DNA of 22,084 bases from CAYQUC01 sp048061315 (GCA_048061315.1 JBGMRJ010000046.1:1-22084); one strand, 5' to 3'; positions 6,988-15,288 are shown, numbered from the stretch's first letter. The notes: generated by a model not told the origin, from the sequence alone. Numbers and translations are program-made.

Positions 6988-8943
6988 ATGACCGTCGAAA
7001 CAAAAAAAGAAACTTTAAGCTTTCAAACAGAAGTTAAACAACTTTTACACTTGATGATTCATTCTTTGTATTCAAACAAAGAAATCTTTCTAAGAGAATT
7101 AATATCGAATGGCTCTGATGCCTGTGACAAATTACGATTTGAAGCAATTGCAGATGATGCGTTATACGAAGGTGATTCAGATTTAAAAATCCGAGTTGCA
7201 GTTGATAAGGAAGCTAAGACTGTCACCATTATTGACAATGGAATTGGTATGACGCGAGAAGAAGTCATAGAAAATATTGGAACAATCGCCAACTCCGGTA
7301 CTAAAAAGTTTCTTGAAAAAATGACTGGCGATGAAACTAAAGATGCACATTTGATTGGTCAATTTGGCGTAGGTTTTTATTCTTCGTTTATTGTAGCTGA
7401 TAAGGTCACGGTGTTAACTCGCAAAGCCGGTATGGGACCAGAACACGGTGTTCAGTGGCAGTCCGGTGGTGAAGGCGAATTTACGTTGGAGAATGTTGAC
7501 TTAGCTGAACACGGTACCTCAGTCATCTTGCATTTAAAAGATGACGAATCAGAGTTTTTAGAAGATTATCGTGTACGCTCTGTTATATCGAAGTACTCCG
7601 ATCACATAACACTTCCTATTGTCATGAAAAAAGAAGTGCTTCCTGAAGTAAATGATGATGATAAAGAAGATAAGGATACAGATGCAAAGAAAGATGAAGC
7701 TAAAGAAATTGTTTACGAAGATGAAACTGTAAATCAGGCTTCCGCATTATGGGTACGTCCAAAAAGCGATATAAGTGAAGAAGAATATAACGATTTTTAT
7801 AAGAGTCTTTCTTATGATTACAATGATCCCATGATGTGCATGCACAATAGAGTCGAAGGAACGCAGTCCTACACAACACTTTTTTATATCCCAACAAAAG
7901 CCCCCTTTGATTTATGGGATCGAGAAAAACGGCATGGTATAAAGCTTTATGTAAAACGTGTATTTATAATGGATGATAGTGATCAACTGATGCCTAATTA
8001 TCTGCGTTTTATGAAAGGTGTGGTTGATTCGGACGATCTACCGTTAAATATATCACGTGAAATTCTTCAGAAAAATAAACAAATTGATACGATTCGAAAT
8101 GGTTCAGTTAAAAAAATCCTCAGTCAGTTAGAAAAACTCGCTAAAAATGAAAAAGATAAATATCTGGAATTCTGGAAAGAGTTTGGTAATGTCATAAAAG
8201 AAGGGCCTTCAGAAGATACTGCAAATAAAGATAAATTATCCAAGTTGCTACGATTCGGATCAACATTGGCGAATACTGAAGTTCAGGATGTATCGTTAGA
8301 TGACTATATTTCCAGAATGAAAGAAGGTCAAAACAAAATTTATTATATTACGGCTGATTCATTTGCTTCTGCCAAAAACAGTCCTCACCTGGAAATTTTT
8401 CGCACCAAGGATATTGAAGTATTACTACTGTGGGATAGAGTCGATGAGTGGATGATGTCATATTTAACAGAGTATGATGGCAAAAGCTTTGAGTCTGTTG
8501 CTAAAGGCGATCTGGATCTGGGTGATTTGGAAGACAAAGACGATAAAGAAAAAGTCGAGAAAGCAGCGGATGAATATAAATCGCTAACTGAACACATGAA
8601 AAAAACACTTGAAGGTAAGGTAAAAGAAGTTCGAGTGACAAACCGCTTAACAAACTCACCATCGTGTCTTGTTGTTGAACAACAGGATATGGCTTTAAAT
8701 ATGCAAAAATTATTAAAGCAGGCTGGACATCAAGTACCTGATTTGCAACCAACACTTGAAATTAATCCAAAACATCCTTTGGTTGAGCGTCTTAATACTG
8801 AAACTGATGATAGCCGTTTTGATGATTGGGCGTTTATATTATTTGAGCAAGCGTTATTAAGTGAAGGTGGTCAATTGGAAGACCCGGTATCGTTTGTTAG
8901 TAGAATGAATGGATTATTACTAACTTTAACAAAAGAAAGTTAA
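6988..8943 (+). CDS. htpG: Molecular chaperone HtpG (bacterial Hsp90)
   Basis: A cytosolic, ATP-dependent homodimeric chaperone that remodels late folding intermediates together with DnaK. It has 651 residues. The GHKL ATPase domain shows LRELISNGSDACDKLRFEA with the catalytic Glu and the Mg-binding Asn, then DNGIGMT, and GQFGVGFYSSF for the lid and phosphate contacts. An acidic, Lys/Asp-rich stretch follows at about residues 222-240; it is short, like the minimal linker of bacterial forms and unlike the long linker of eukaryotic Hsp90. The middle domain carries PLNISREILQ with the ATP-contacting Arg, and the dimerisation domain ends the protein. An AAGGGA ribosome binding site precedes the ATG. 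It has its own heat-shock promoter and may be followed in the same transcript by lepB, 42 bases downstream. Confidence 0.97.
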   Translation: MTVETKKETLSFQTEVKQLLHLMIHSLYSNKEIFLRELISNGSDACDKLRFEAIADDALYEGDSDLKIRVAVDKEAKTVTIIDNGIGMTREEVIENIGTIANSGTKKFLEKMTGDETKDAHLIGQFGVGFYSSFIVADKVTVLTRKAGMGPEHGVQWQSGGEGEFTLENVDLAEHGTSVILHLKDDESEFLEDYRVRSVISKYSDHITLPIVMKKEVLPEVNDDDKEDKDTDAKKDEAKEIVYEDETVNQASALWVRPKSDISEEEYNDFYKSLSYDYNDPMMCMHNRVEGTQSYTTLFYIPTKAPFDLWDREKRHGIKLYVKRVFIMDDSDQLMPNYLRFMKGVVDSDDLPLNISREILQKNKQIDTIRNGSVKKILSQLEKLAKNEKDKYLEFWKEFGNVIKEGPSEDTANKDKLSKLLRFGSTLANTEVQDVSLDDYISRMKEGQNKIYYITADSFASAKNSPHLEIFRTKDIEVLLLWDRVDEWMMSYLTEYDGKSFESVAKGDLDLGDLEDKDDKEKVEKAADEYKSLTEHMKKTLEGKVKEVRVTNRLTNSPSCLVVEQQDMALNMQKLLKQAGHQVPDLQPTLEINPKHPLVERLNTETDDSRFDDWAFILFEQALLSEGGQLEDPVSFVSRMNGLLLTLTKES

Positions 8944-8985
8944 TTTTAGTGTAGTAAGTATTTAGGTAAATACAGGGAGACGTTG

Positions 8986-9660
8986 GTGAACAAACTAAAA
9001 TCGTTTTGGATTGAATGGCGAAGTTTCTTTGTATTTATTGCTTTAATGTTTCTGTTTCGATCCGCTATCGCTGATTGGTATACCGTACCAACCGGCTCAA
9101 TGAAACCAACAATCATTGAAGGTGATCGAATTTTTGTTAATAAAGTTGCCTACGATTTAAAACTACCGTTCACTTTAGTTACTTTAGCAAGCTGGGGTAA
9201 TCCTGAGCGAGGAGATGTTGTTGTTTTTGATTCTTTAAAAGATGATAAGCGGCTCATCAAGCGAGTTGTAGGTTTACCGGGCGATATAATTGAAATTAAA
9301 AATAATCAGTTGTTTATTAACTCAATTCCTGCAAAGTACAGTGATACCGATCAATCAATGGTAGAACAATATTGGGACATCGCATCAACCGATAGTAGTA
9401 TCAAACCGGTGTTATACAAAGAACAAGTCGACCAAAAAGAACATTTAATCACATTGTTGCAGTACGGTATGCCGGAAGCTAGAAATTTTGGACCCTATCG
9501 TGTGCCAGAAAATAAATATTTCATGCTAGGTGATAATCGGGATAATAGTGCCGATTCACGTTTTATTGGTCCAATTGATCGAAAATTTATTTTAGGTCAA
9601 GCCAATAAAATTGTGTTTTCAACAAAACAATACCAACGACTGTTTTTAAATTTAGAATAA
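8986..9660 (+). CDS. lepB: Signal peptidase I
   Basis: A membrane serine protease that removes Sec and Tat signal peptides on the periplasmic side. I place the start at GTG 8986, because AGGGAG at 8974-8979 then lies 6 bases upstream; a TTG at 8983 would leave only 3. The product is 224 residues. A single membrane segment (about 13-29) is followed by the catalytic Ser38 in VPTGSMKPTI. The catalytic Lys is in the KRLIKRVVGLPGD segment, and GDNRDNSADSR is the conserved box E. It is shorter than E. coli LepB (324 residues), which has two membrane segments. It is not next to lepA or rnc, its usual neighbours, so it may be a relocated or additional copy. Confidence 0.93.
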   Translation: MNKLKSFWIEWRSFFVFIALMFLFRSAIADWYTVPTGSMKPTIIEGDRIFVNKVAYDLKLPFTLVTLASWGNPERGDVVVFDSLKDDKRLIKRVVGLPGDIIEIKNNQLFINSIPAKYSDTDQSMVEQYWDIASTDSSIKPVLYKEQVDQKEHLITLLQYGMPEARNFGPYRVPENKYFMLGDNRDNSADSRFIGPIDRKFILGQANKIVFSTKQYQRLFLNLE

Positions 9661-9704
9661 AATTAATTACTTAATATTAAAACAGTGAGTTTTCTTTAGC
9701 TTTA

Positions 9705-9718
9705 TAGGGATATCCCTA
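9705..9718. repeat. Perfect 14-base palindrome TAGGGATATCCCTA
   Basis: An uninterrupted 14-base palindrome lies in the gap between lepB and the unknown gene at 9812. With no loop and no T-run it is not an intrinsic terminator. The form suits a binding site for a dimeric regulator about 35 bases upstream of the -35 box of the candidate promoter at 9754-9782. Confidence 0.5.
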
Positions 9719-9729
9719 ACTGACACATT

Positions 9730-9754
9730 AAGTTAAATTCAATATACTTAACTT
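9730..9754. repeat. Inverted repeat AAGTTAA / TTAACTT overlapping a promoter
   Basis: Arms of 7 bases at 9730-9736 and 9748-9754, separated by 11 bases, so the half-sites lie 18 bases apart centre to centre. The right arm touches the candidate -35 box at 9754. It could be an operator, but AT-rich 7-base arms can arise by chance. Confidence 0.3.
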
Positions 9755-9782
9755 TAGCATTATTGAGGTAAAGTCCTATACT
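9754..9782 (+). promoter_or_regulatory. Candidate sigma-70 promoter for the gene at 9812
   Basis: TTAGCA at 9754-9759 and TATACT at 9777-9782 are separated by 17 bases. Transcription would start near 9789, about 23 bases before the start codon, leaving just enough room for the GAGAA ribosome binding site. Confidence 0.45.
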
Positions 9783-9811
9783 TAAATAATCAGCTTTACA
9801 GAGAATTTATT

Positions 9812-10249
9812 ATGACTCAGAAACTAATTGCACACCGAGCTCATCCGCGTTATCAGTCATTAGCACAGGAAATATATGATTGTGGTCATACCCGAAGTGT
9901 TAAACCACAGGAACTCGGTGAAATAAATAAGACAACCACACGTTGTGTCAAATGCATAAAAGGAATGCCGGTTGAGATTTCCAGATCAGAATTACAAAAA
10001 CTCAAAGGTAAAGACCTCAGTAAGATGCTCATCATTGAGCGTTTATACCAATGTCTGGATTATCATTTGATGGTAACCGAAAAATCACGAGGTTCACTTG
10101 ATGGAAATTTAGAAGCCATCGATTCAGCTATACACGATGCACATGCAGTGCTTCGTGATGCTGGTTTTTTAATTGAAACGTCACTTGATTCAAAAGTTGA
10201 GAGTTCCATTGATTTGAGTGAAACTTTAACTAATCACTCAATTAAATAA
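9812..10249 (+). CDS. Unknown protein with a zinc-ribbon-like Cys/His cluster
   Basis: I do not recognise this 145-residue protein. The N-terminal third contains Cys24-x-His26 and Cys45-x2-Cys48 (DCGH ... RCVKC), a spacing that could hold one zinc ion in a ribbon-like fold. The remainder looks helical and charged, with a Ser/Thr-rich tail after about residue 123. There is no signal peptide or membrane segment, so it is probably cytoplasmic. GAGAA about 6 bases before the ATG serves as ribosome binding site, and a candidate promoter with dyad symmetry lies upstream. bolA follows after 58 bases and may be in the same transcript. Alternatives include a small DNA-, RNA- or metal-binding protein; nothing in the sequence decides between them. 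Confidence 0.75.
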   Translation: MTQKLIAHRAHPRYQSLAQEIYDCGHTRSVKPQELGEINKTTTRCVKCIKGMPVEISRSELQKLKGKDLSKMLIIERLYQCLDYHLMVTEKSRGSLDGNLEAIDSAIHDAHAVLRDAGFLIETSLDSKVESSIDLSETLTNHSIK

Positions 10250-10307
10250 TTTATTTTAATAACTTCAATTTTCGCGGTAGAATTAATGATTTGAGGTGCG
10301 AAATACG

Positions 10308-10619
10308 ATGACGATGTTAACAATAATTGAAGAAAAACTGGCAAATTCCATACAACTGTCTCACCTTGATGTGATCAATGAGAGTAGCAATCATAATGTC
10401 CCTGAAGGCTCAGAATCACATTTTAACGTTATATTAGTGTCTGATGATTTTAATGAGAAGGGTTTGTTACAGCGTCATAGAATGATCAATGAAATACTTG
10501 CTGAAGAATTAAAGCATAAAATTCATGCACTTGCCATTCATACCTACACAATCAAAGAGTGGGCTGAGCAAAATAATAATGCTCCAATGTCCCCCCCCTG
10601 TCTTGGCGGTGGAAAATAA
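10308..10619 (+). CDS. bolA: BolA family protein
   Basis: BolA proteins form [2Fe-2S] complexes with monothiol glutaredoxins, and E. coli BolA also affects cell shape and stress responses as a transcription factor. The protein has 103 residues from ATG 10308, with GAGGT at 10293-10297 as ribosome binding site; a GTG at 10296 overlaps that site and is rejected. Family hallmarks are ESSNHNVPEGSESHF, the helix with RHRMINEIL, and HALAIHTYTIKEW with the conserved ligand His. It ends in the full-length BolA tail SPPCLGGG, which indicates the BolA rather than the shorter IbaG type. The tail is encoded by a run of eight C (10591-10598). Confidence 0.93.
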   Translation: MTMLTIIEEKLANSIQLSHLDVINESSNHNVPEGSESHFNVILVSDDFNEKGLLQRHRMINEILAEELKHKIHALAIHTYTIKEWAEQNNNAPMSPPCLGGGK

Positions 10620-10704
10620 AAAAATTTAAGTCATAATTTATTATAGGAAATTCATTTTTTGCCGACAAACTCGTTTAGATAACAGTAGTAATTTTAATTA
10701 ATTA

Positions 10705-11385
10705 GTGTTTATTTATATAAGTGAGGACAAAAAAATTTCACCTCAATTTAAAATAATAATAAAAATCATCTGCCTATTTTTGTCTGGTTTATTAATGACT
10801 GGTTGTGCGTCACAGAAGTATTCTTTAGTTGAGACAGGAGACTTTGAGTTAACAAGCTCAGATTTAGCTAAATTCGGCGTAGCATTTATTACACCCTCAA
10901 TAGTGACCGGTCAGGAACAATATTCCCAGTCTTTAGCACTCAGTTTTTCGCGCACGATGAAAGAACTTCGCCCCGAGATATCGATAATACCATTATCAAA
11001 TACCTTAAGCCTTATTAATGAGGGTGGTTTAATCGATGAATATAAGAATATGTATGGTAATTATCGTGACACTGGTATTTTTGATCAGGATATAATCAGG
11101 AAAATTAGTAAAGTAACCGGTGCTAGATATCTGGCGCAATTAAAGTTAAGTGCATTTAGTCAAAAGAGTGCAAATCGGTTTTCCTTTGGTGTCAGATTAA
11201 TTGAAACAAAATATTCACAAATGCGCTTGTTTTTTCAAATTTGGGATAGTCTGAATGGTGCTATTGTATGGGAAGGTAGTGCCGAGGTAAATTATTCCTA
11301 TGATACTTTCTCGGATAATACGGTAAGTTTTAGAACAGTTGTTCAACTTACTACTATTGAGTTGATAAAGAAAATACCCCGATAA
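10705..11385 (+). CDS. Uncharacterised outer-membrane-type lipoprotein
   Basis: A lipoprotein of unknown function, up to 226 residues long. A hydrophobic signal segment ends in the lipobox LMTGC, so the mature protein begins at that Cys; the following residues (Ala-Ser, no Asp at +2) predict outer-membrane sorting. The mature part is soluble-looking and ends in a segment with LFFQIWDSLNGAIVWEGSAEV, like small lipoproteins that form beta-rich periplasmic domains, but I cannot name a family. GTG 10705 is the only conventional start after the in-frame stop at 10699, and it has no ribosome binding site. An AAGTGAGGA box at 10719-10727 lies 7 bases before an ATT codon at 10735, which would give a neater signal peptide. 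It is convergent with glcF, 17 bases apart. Confidence 0.78.
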   Translation: MFIYISEDKKISPQFKIIIKIICLFLSGLLMTGCASQKYSLVETGDFELTSSDLAKFGVAFITPSIVTGQEQYSQSLALSFSRTMKELRPEISIIPLSNTLSLINEGGLIDEYKNMYGNYRDTGIFDQDIIRKISKVTGARYLAQLKLSAFSQKSANRFSFGVRLIETKYSQMRLFFQIWDSLNGAIVWEGSAEVNYSYDTFSDNTVSFRTVVQLTTIELIKKIPR

Positions 11386-11402
11386 CCCGAACCGGTACCA
11401 GT

Positions 11403-12614
11403 TTACATATTTTCGTCATAAAATAATTCAACCCAGTGTTTTACGGGCAATGATGTTTTGTTCTGTAAATGGTGCAGGCAACCGATATTAGCGGTAACGA
11501 TTAATTCCGGATAATCGGCTTCTATATTTTTAATTTTATTATTAACCAGTTGATTGGAAAGCTTGCTTTGCAGAATTGAGTAGGTTCCAGCTGAGCCGCA
11601 ACATAAATGTTTATCTTTAATCGTTGTGAGATGGTATCCGGATTTTTCTAATATTTTTTCTACAACGCCATTTAACTTCATGCCATGTTGCAGTGTGCAC
11701 GGGGCATGAAAAGCAATTCTGGAACTGGTGTTTATTTTGAAATCTGTTATATCATTTTCTTGTAATATTTCGCTTATGTCTTTACAAAGCGAAGATATTT
11801 TTTTTGCTTTCTCTGAATACTGGTTATCGGATTGTAATATAAAGCCATAATCTTTTACCATAACACTACAACCACTGGCATTAACAATAATTGCCTCAGC
11901 GCCAGATTCAATTAATGGCCACCATTTATTAATATTATTTTTAATGATTTTAGCTGTTTTCGTTTCTTCCGATAGATGATGCGTTACTGCGCCACAACAG
12001 TTGATTTCAGGTATTTCAATGAGTTCAATATTGAGTTTATTAAATAACTGTATTGTGGCGGCATTAATTTTAGGTGCCAATGTCGGTTGAACACAGCCTG
12101 TTAGCAATAGCATTTTCCGTTTGAGATTTGGCTGACGGGAGCTGGTTGGTATTTTTTCTGGTAATTTCTGTTTTAAACCTTGCGGCATTAAAAAGTTAAA
12201 ATAACAGGCTATTTTAAATAATACAGAAAAACGTTTAGGGTAAGGTAGTATAGCCAGTAATGCTGTTATTTTTAATCTATTCAATAATGAACGTTTAATT
12301 TTTTTATTAACGTATTTACGGCCAATATCCAGCAAATGGCCATATTCAACGCCAGAAGGGCAAATAGTTTCACAAGCACGACAAGTCAGACATCGATCAA
12401 GATGAAGCTGAGTTTTATGAGTTATATTATTACCTTCCAGCACCTGTTTAATTAAGTAAATTCTGCCACGTGGACTATCCAGTTCGTTGCCGAGTAATTG
12501 ATAGGTAGGACAGGTTGCCGTACAAAATCCACAGTGGACGCAACTTCTCAATATCTTATCTGCAGTTTGAAATTCAGGAATTGATTGGTATTCTTCAGAA
12601 ATGTTTGTTTGCAT
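11403..12614 (-). CDS. glcF: Glycolate oxidase iron-sulfur subunit GlcF
   Basis: The electron-transfer subunit of the membrane-associated glycolate oxidase (GlcDEF), passing electrons from the flavin subunits to the quinone pool. The 403 residues match the family length. Two 4Fe-4S motifs are present near the N-terminus: Cys25, 28, 31, 35 (CVHCGFCTATCP) and Cys75, 78, 81, 85 (CLTCRACETICP). Two cysteine-rich CCG domains follow, with LLLTGCVQP, NCCGAVTHH and CCGSAGTYS. It is the last gene of the glcD-glcE-glcF operon, 17 bases after glcE. It could in principle serve a D-lactate oxidase, but the three-subunit arrangement points to glycolate. Confidence 0.94.
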   Translation of the reverse strand: MQTNISEEYQSIPEFQTADKILRSCVHCGFCTATCPTYQLLGNELDSPRGRIYLIKQVLEGNNITHKTQLHLDRCLTCRACETICPSGVEYGHLLDIGRKYVNKKIKRSLLNRLKITALLAILPYPKRFSVLFKIACYFNFLMPQGLKQKLPEKIPTSSRQPNLKRKMLLLTGCVQPTLAPKINAATIQLFNKLNIELIEIPEINCCGAVTHHLSEETKTAKIIKNNINKWWPLIESGAEAIIVNASGCSVMVKDYGFILQSDNQYSEKAKKISSLCKDISEILQENDITDFKINTSSRIAFHAPCTLQHGMKLNGVVEKILEKSGYHLTTIKDKHLCCGSAGTYSILQSKLSNQLVNNKIKNIEADYPELIVTANIGCLHHLQNKTSLPVKHWVELFYDENM

Positions 12615-12631
12615 AAGTTTTTTTTAAATAA

Positions 12632-13720
12632 TTAAATTTCTGAATAAAGTTTACCCGGGTTTAAAATATTTTCTGGATCAAATGATTTTTTTAACTGTAC
12701 GTGCAATTTGAGTAAATCCATGTGCAATGGTTGAAATACTTCACCACTTCGGTCACCAAACCGAAAAAGTGTCGCATGACCATTAACTTCAGCAGTTTTC
12801 CGAAACACTTCGTTATTATCACTATCTGATAGTAGCCATCGTTCTGCACCTGCCCAACCATATAAAAACTGACCTTTAATATCTAACACAGGTGTATTGG
12901 GTTTAACTGATATGCGCCATAAGGGTTTTTCGGATTTAAAAAAATCCAGATTGTGGTTGTCCAGATCGTTCCATGAAAAGAAAAAATCATTTTTCAAATC
13001 ATTAACAATTTCTCCCCCCATTTTTTTTACGGCATTGTTAATTGATATTGTAGAGCCGGATAATCGAATAAATAAATGATTAAAAAAATATACTAAACCT
13101 GATATAGGGTATGCTTGTCTTTTTAAGTAAGTCATCTTGGATAATGCGGCATCTAGTGACAAATTTTGAACTAAAGTTATTTCCTGTTCAGGACGTGGCA
13201 GTACTTTTATAGAAATGTCCAGTAATACCCCCAAGGTCCCGAGTGCTCCGGTCATTAAGCGCGAAGCATCATAACCAGCAACATTTTTAATAACCTCACC
13301 ACCAAAACGCAAAGCTTCGCCTTTTCCATTTATTATCCGAGTGCCTAATATAAAGTCACGGGCAGATCCGGAAAAAGGTCGTCTGGAACCGGATAAACCA
13401 CAAGCAATCGTACCGCCAATTGTTGAACTTGCATTAAAATCAGGTGGATCAAATGCCAGCATTTGATTATTTTTTTTCAAGGCAGAATTTATTGAGGAAA
13501 TAGGGGTTCCGGCACGCGCGGTGATAACCAACTCTGATGGTTCATAATTGAGTATTCCGCAATGGGTACTGATATCAACTTTATTAAAGTCTATTTTTTT
13601 TCCGTGAAATTCTTTTGAATTACCGGCAACAATTTTTAATGGTGATTTTTTACGATACGCCTCTTTTACGGTGGCGATTAAAAAACCTGTGTTATCTTTA
13701 TTTTGAGCCAGGTTCGTCAT
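12632..13720 (-). CDS. glcE: Glycolate oxidase FAD-binding subunit GlcE
   Basis: The second flavoprotein subunit of glycolate oxidase, needed for activity together with GlcD and GlcF. It has 362 residues. The PCMH-type FAD-binding half shows ITARAGTPISSI, then TIGGTIACGLSGSRRPFSGS and GGEVIKNVAGYDASRLMTGALGTLG, all typical of GlcE. The C-terminal FDPENILNPGKLY box closes the fold. It lies 3 bases after glcD and 17 before glcF, so the three genes are surely one transcript. Confidence 0.94.
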   Translation of the reverse strand: MTNLAQNKDNTGFLIATVKEAYRKKSPLKIVAGNSKEFHGKKIDFNKVDISTHCGILNYEPSELVITARAGTPISSINSALKKNNQMLAFDPPDFNASSTIGGTIACGLSGSRRPFSGSARDFILGTRIINGKGEALRFGGEVIKNVAGYDASRLMTGALGTLGVLLDISIKVLPRPEQEITLVQNLSLDAALSKMTYLKRQAYPISGLVYFFNHLFIRLSGSTISINNAVKKMGGEIVNDLKNDFFFSWNDLDNHNLDFFKSEKPLWRISVKPNTPVLDIKGQFLYGWAGAERWLLSDSDNNEVFRKTAEVNGHATLFRFGDRSGEVFQPLHMDLLKLHVQLKKSFDPENILNPGKLYSEI

Positions 13721-13723
13721 AAT

Positions 13724-15211
13724 TTAAAATCGTTCAAGTTCCGGAAATTTTATTTCACCCTGATGAATGTGCATCGCTCCTAATTCGGCACAACGGTGCA
13801 AGCTTGGTATTGCCTTACCCGGGTTTAATAAATTATCGGGGTCAAATGCTTTTTTTATTGCATGAAATTGCTTTAACTCAGCAGTATTAAATTGAACACA
13901 CATTTGATTTATTTTTTCAATTCCAACGCCATGTTCCCCCGTTATCGTACCACCAACATTGACACATAACTCCAGGATTTTAGCACCAAATTGCTCAGTT
14001 TTTTCCAGCTCTCCAGGAATATTTGCATCATACAATATTAGCGGGTGTAAATTTCCATCGCCCGCATGAAATACATTTGCCACGGGTAAGTTGTAATGCT
14101 CCGAGAGATTCTGAATTTCAGTTAATACTGTGGATAATTTTTTTCTGGGTATTGTGCCATCCATGCAATAATAATCTGGTGCTAAACGACCGACAGCAGG
14201 AAATGCTGATTTTCGTCCCTGCCAAAGTTTTAATCGTTGTTGCTCTGTTTCAGAAACTGTTATTTGATAAGCGTTGTTTTTATTTAATATTTTTTTTACT
14301 GCAGCAGTTACTTCATTAACTTCATCCACTTCACCGTCTAACTCACACAGCAAAATAGCATTCGCATCAGTTGGGTAACCTGCATGAATAAAATCTTCCG
14401 CTGCAGTTACGGCTAACTTATCCATCATTTCCAGTCCTGCTGGTATTATTCCCGATGATATTATTTCACTGACAGCATCACCCGCATTCTGAACATCTTT
14501 AAAAGCTGCTAGTAATACAGTACTGAATGTTGGTTTTGTTAATAACTTTACTGTGACTTCAACTATGATACCCAGTAATCCTTCAGAGCCAGTTAGTAGC
14601 GCTAATAAGTCATAGCCCGGGCTATCATAAGCTTCACTACCAATTGTTATTAAGCTGCCATCATATAAAATAATTTTTAGTTGCAGTATATTGTGTACCG
14701 TCAAGCCATATTTTAAACAATGGATGCCACCTGAGTTTTCAGCAACATTTCCTCCGATAGTGCAGGCTACTTGTGATGAAGGATCAGGCGCATAATATAA
14801 ACCGAGGTTGGAAACAGCTTCGGATATTGCCAGGTTTCTAACACCGGGTTCAACTCGGGCTGTTGCTGATTCGCTGTCGATATCGATAATGCGATTTAGT
14901 TTTGCTAAATTTAAAATTACAGCGGTATCAAATGGAAAAGTTCCTCCGGACAATCCTGTACCGGCACCACGAGCAATAATTGGCACACTATATTGCTGGC
15001 AGATTTGCATTATATCTTGTATTTGTTCAATGGAATTTGGAAGTAGCACTAACATGGGTAATGCACGATATGCTGATAAGCCATCACATTCATATGGGCC
15101 TAAATCTTCAGCATCAGATAAAATATCAGTAATCGAGATGACCGATCGCAATAACTCAATTAAAGCAGATTTCGAAATTTTTATTTGCGGCGTGTCTTCA
15201 ATGTTAATCAT
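13724..15211 (-). CDS. glcD: Glycolate oxidase subunit GlcD
   Basis: The main FAD subunit, which oxidises glycolate to glyoxylate. The 495 residues agree with the E. coli length. The PCMH FAD domain contains PIIARGAGTGLSGGTFPF, CTIGGNVAENSGGIHCLKYG and GSEGLLGIIVEVTVKL. The substrate half has VANVFHAGDGNLHPLILYD, TITGEHGVGIEK and the closing FDPDNLLNPGK. It is the first gene of glcDEF. The upstream gap, shared with hslR, holds a perfect AT-rich inverted repeat with -10-like boxes on both strands. No glcC regulator or glycolate permease gene is in the window. A D-lactate dehydrogenase role is the main alternative, made less likely by glcE and glcF. Confidence 0.94.
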   Translation of the reverse strand: MINIEDTPQIKISKSALIELLRSVISITDILSDAEDLGPYECDGLSAYRALPMLVLLPNSIEQIQDIMQICQQYSVPIIARGAGTGLSGGTFPFDTAVILNLAKLNRIIDIDSESATARVEPGVRNLAISEAVSNLGLYYAPDPSSQVACTIGGNVAENSGGIHCLKYGLTVHNILQLKIILYDGSLITIGSEAYDSPGYDLLALLTGSEGLLGIIVEVTVKLLTKPTFSTVLLAAFKDVQNAGDAVSEIISSGIIPAGLEMMDKLAVTAAEDFIHAGYPTDANAILLCELDGEVDEVNEVTAAVKKILNKNNAYQITVSETEQQRLKLWQGRKSAFPAVGRLAPDYYCMDGTIPRKKLSTVLTEIQNLSEHYNLPVANVFHAGDGNLHPLILYDANIPGELEKTEQFGAKILELCVNVGGTITGEHGVGIEKINQMCVQFNTAELKQFHAIKKAFDPDNLLNPGKAIPSLHRCAELGAMHIHQGEIKFPELERF

Positions 15212-15261
15212 TTGGTAACTATTTACAGTACAAATTTAACCACGCATGCCGTGATAAGCAT

Positions 15262-15288
15262 ATTTATTATAATAGAGTTATAATAAAT
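15262..15288. repeat. Perfect inverted repeat with 11-base arms between glcD and hslR
   Basis: ATTTATTATAA at 15262-15272 and its exact reverse complement at 15278-15288 flank the 5-base spacer TAGAG. Each arm contains a TATAAT, one per strand, so the element could hold two back-to-back -10 boxes or be an operator controlling both genes. As a hairpin it would be very AT-rich, and no T-run follows, so a terminator role is unlikely. Confidence 0.55.

Noticed and set aside
10296..10307. GTG start at 10296 for bolA
   Set aside because: This codon is part of the GAGGT ribosome binding site for ATG 10308, and the BolA family begins at about that ATG.
11386..11402. Bidirectional terminator between the lipoprotein gene and glcF
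   Set aside because: The 17-base gap contains GGTACC and a short AACCGGT, but no stem long enough and no T-run on either strand.
14808..15218. Plus-strand open frame of 136 codons opposite glcD
   Set aside because: It is antisense to the conserved FAD domain of glcD and has no recognisable motif or ribosome binding site.
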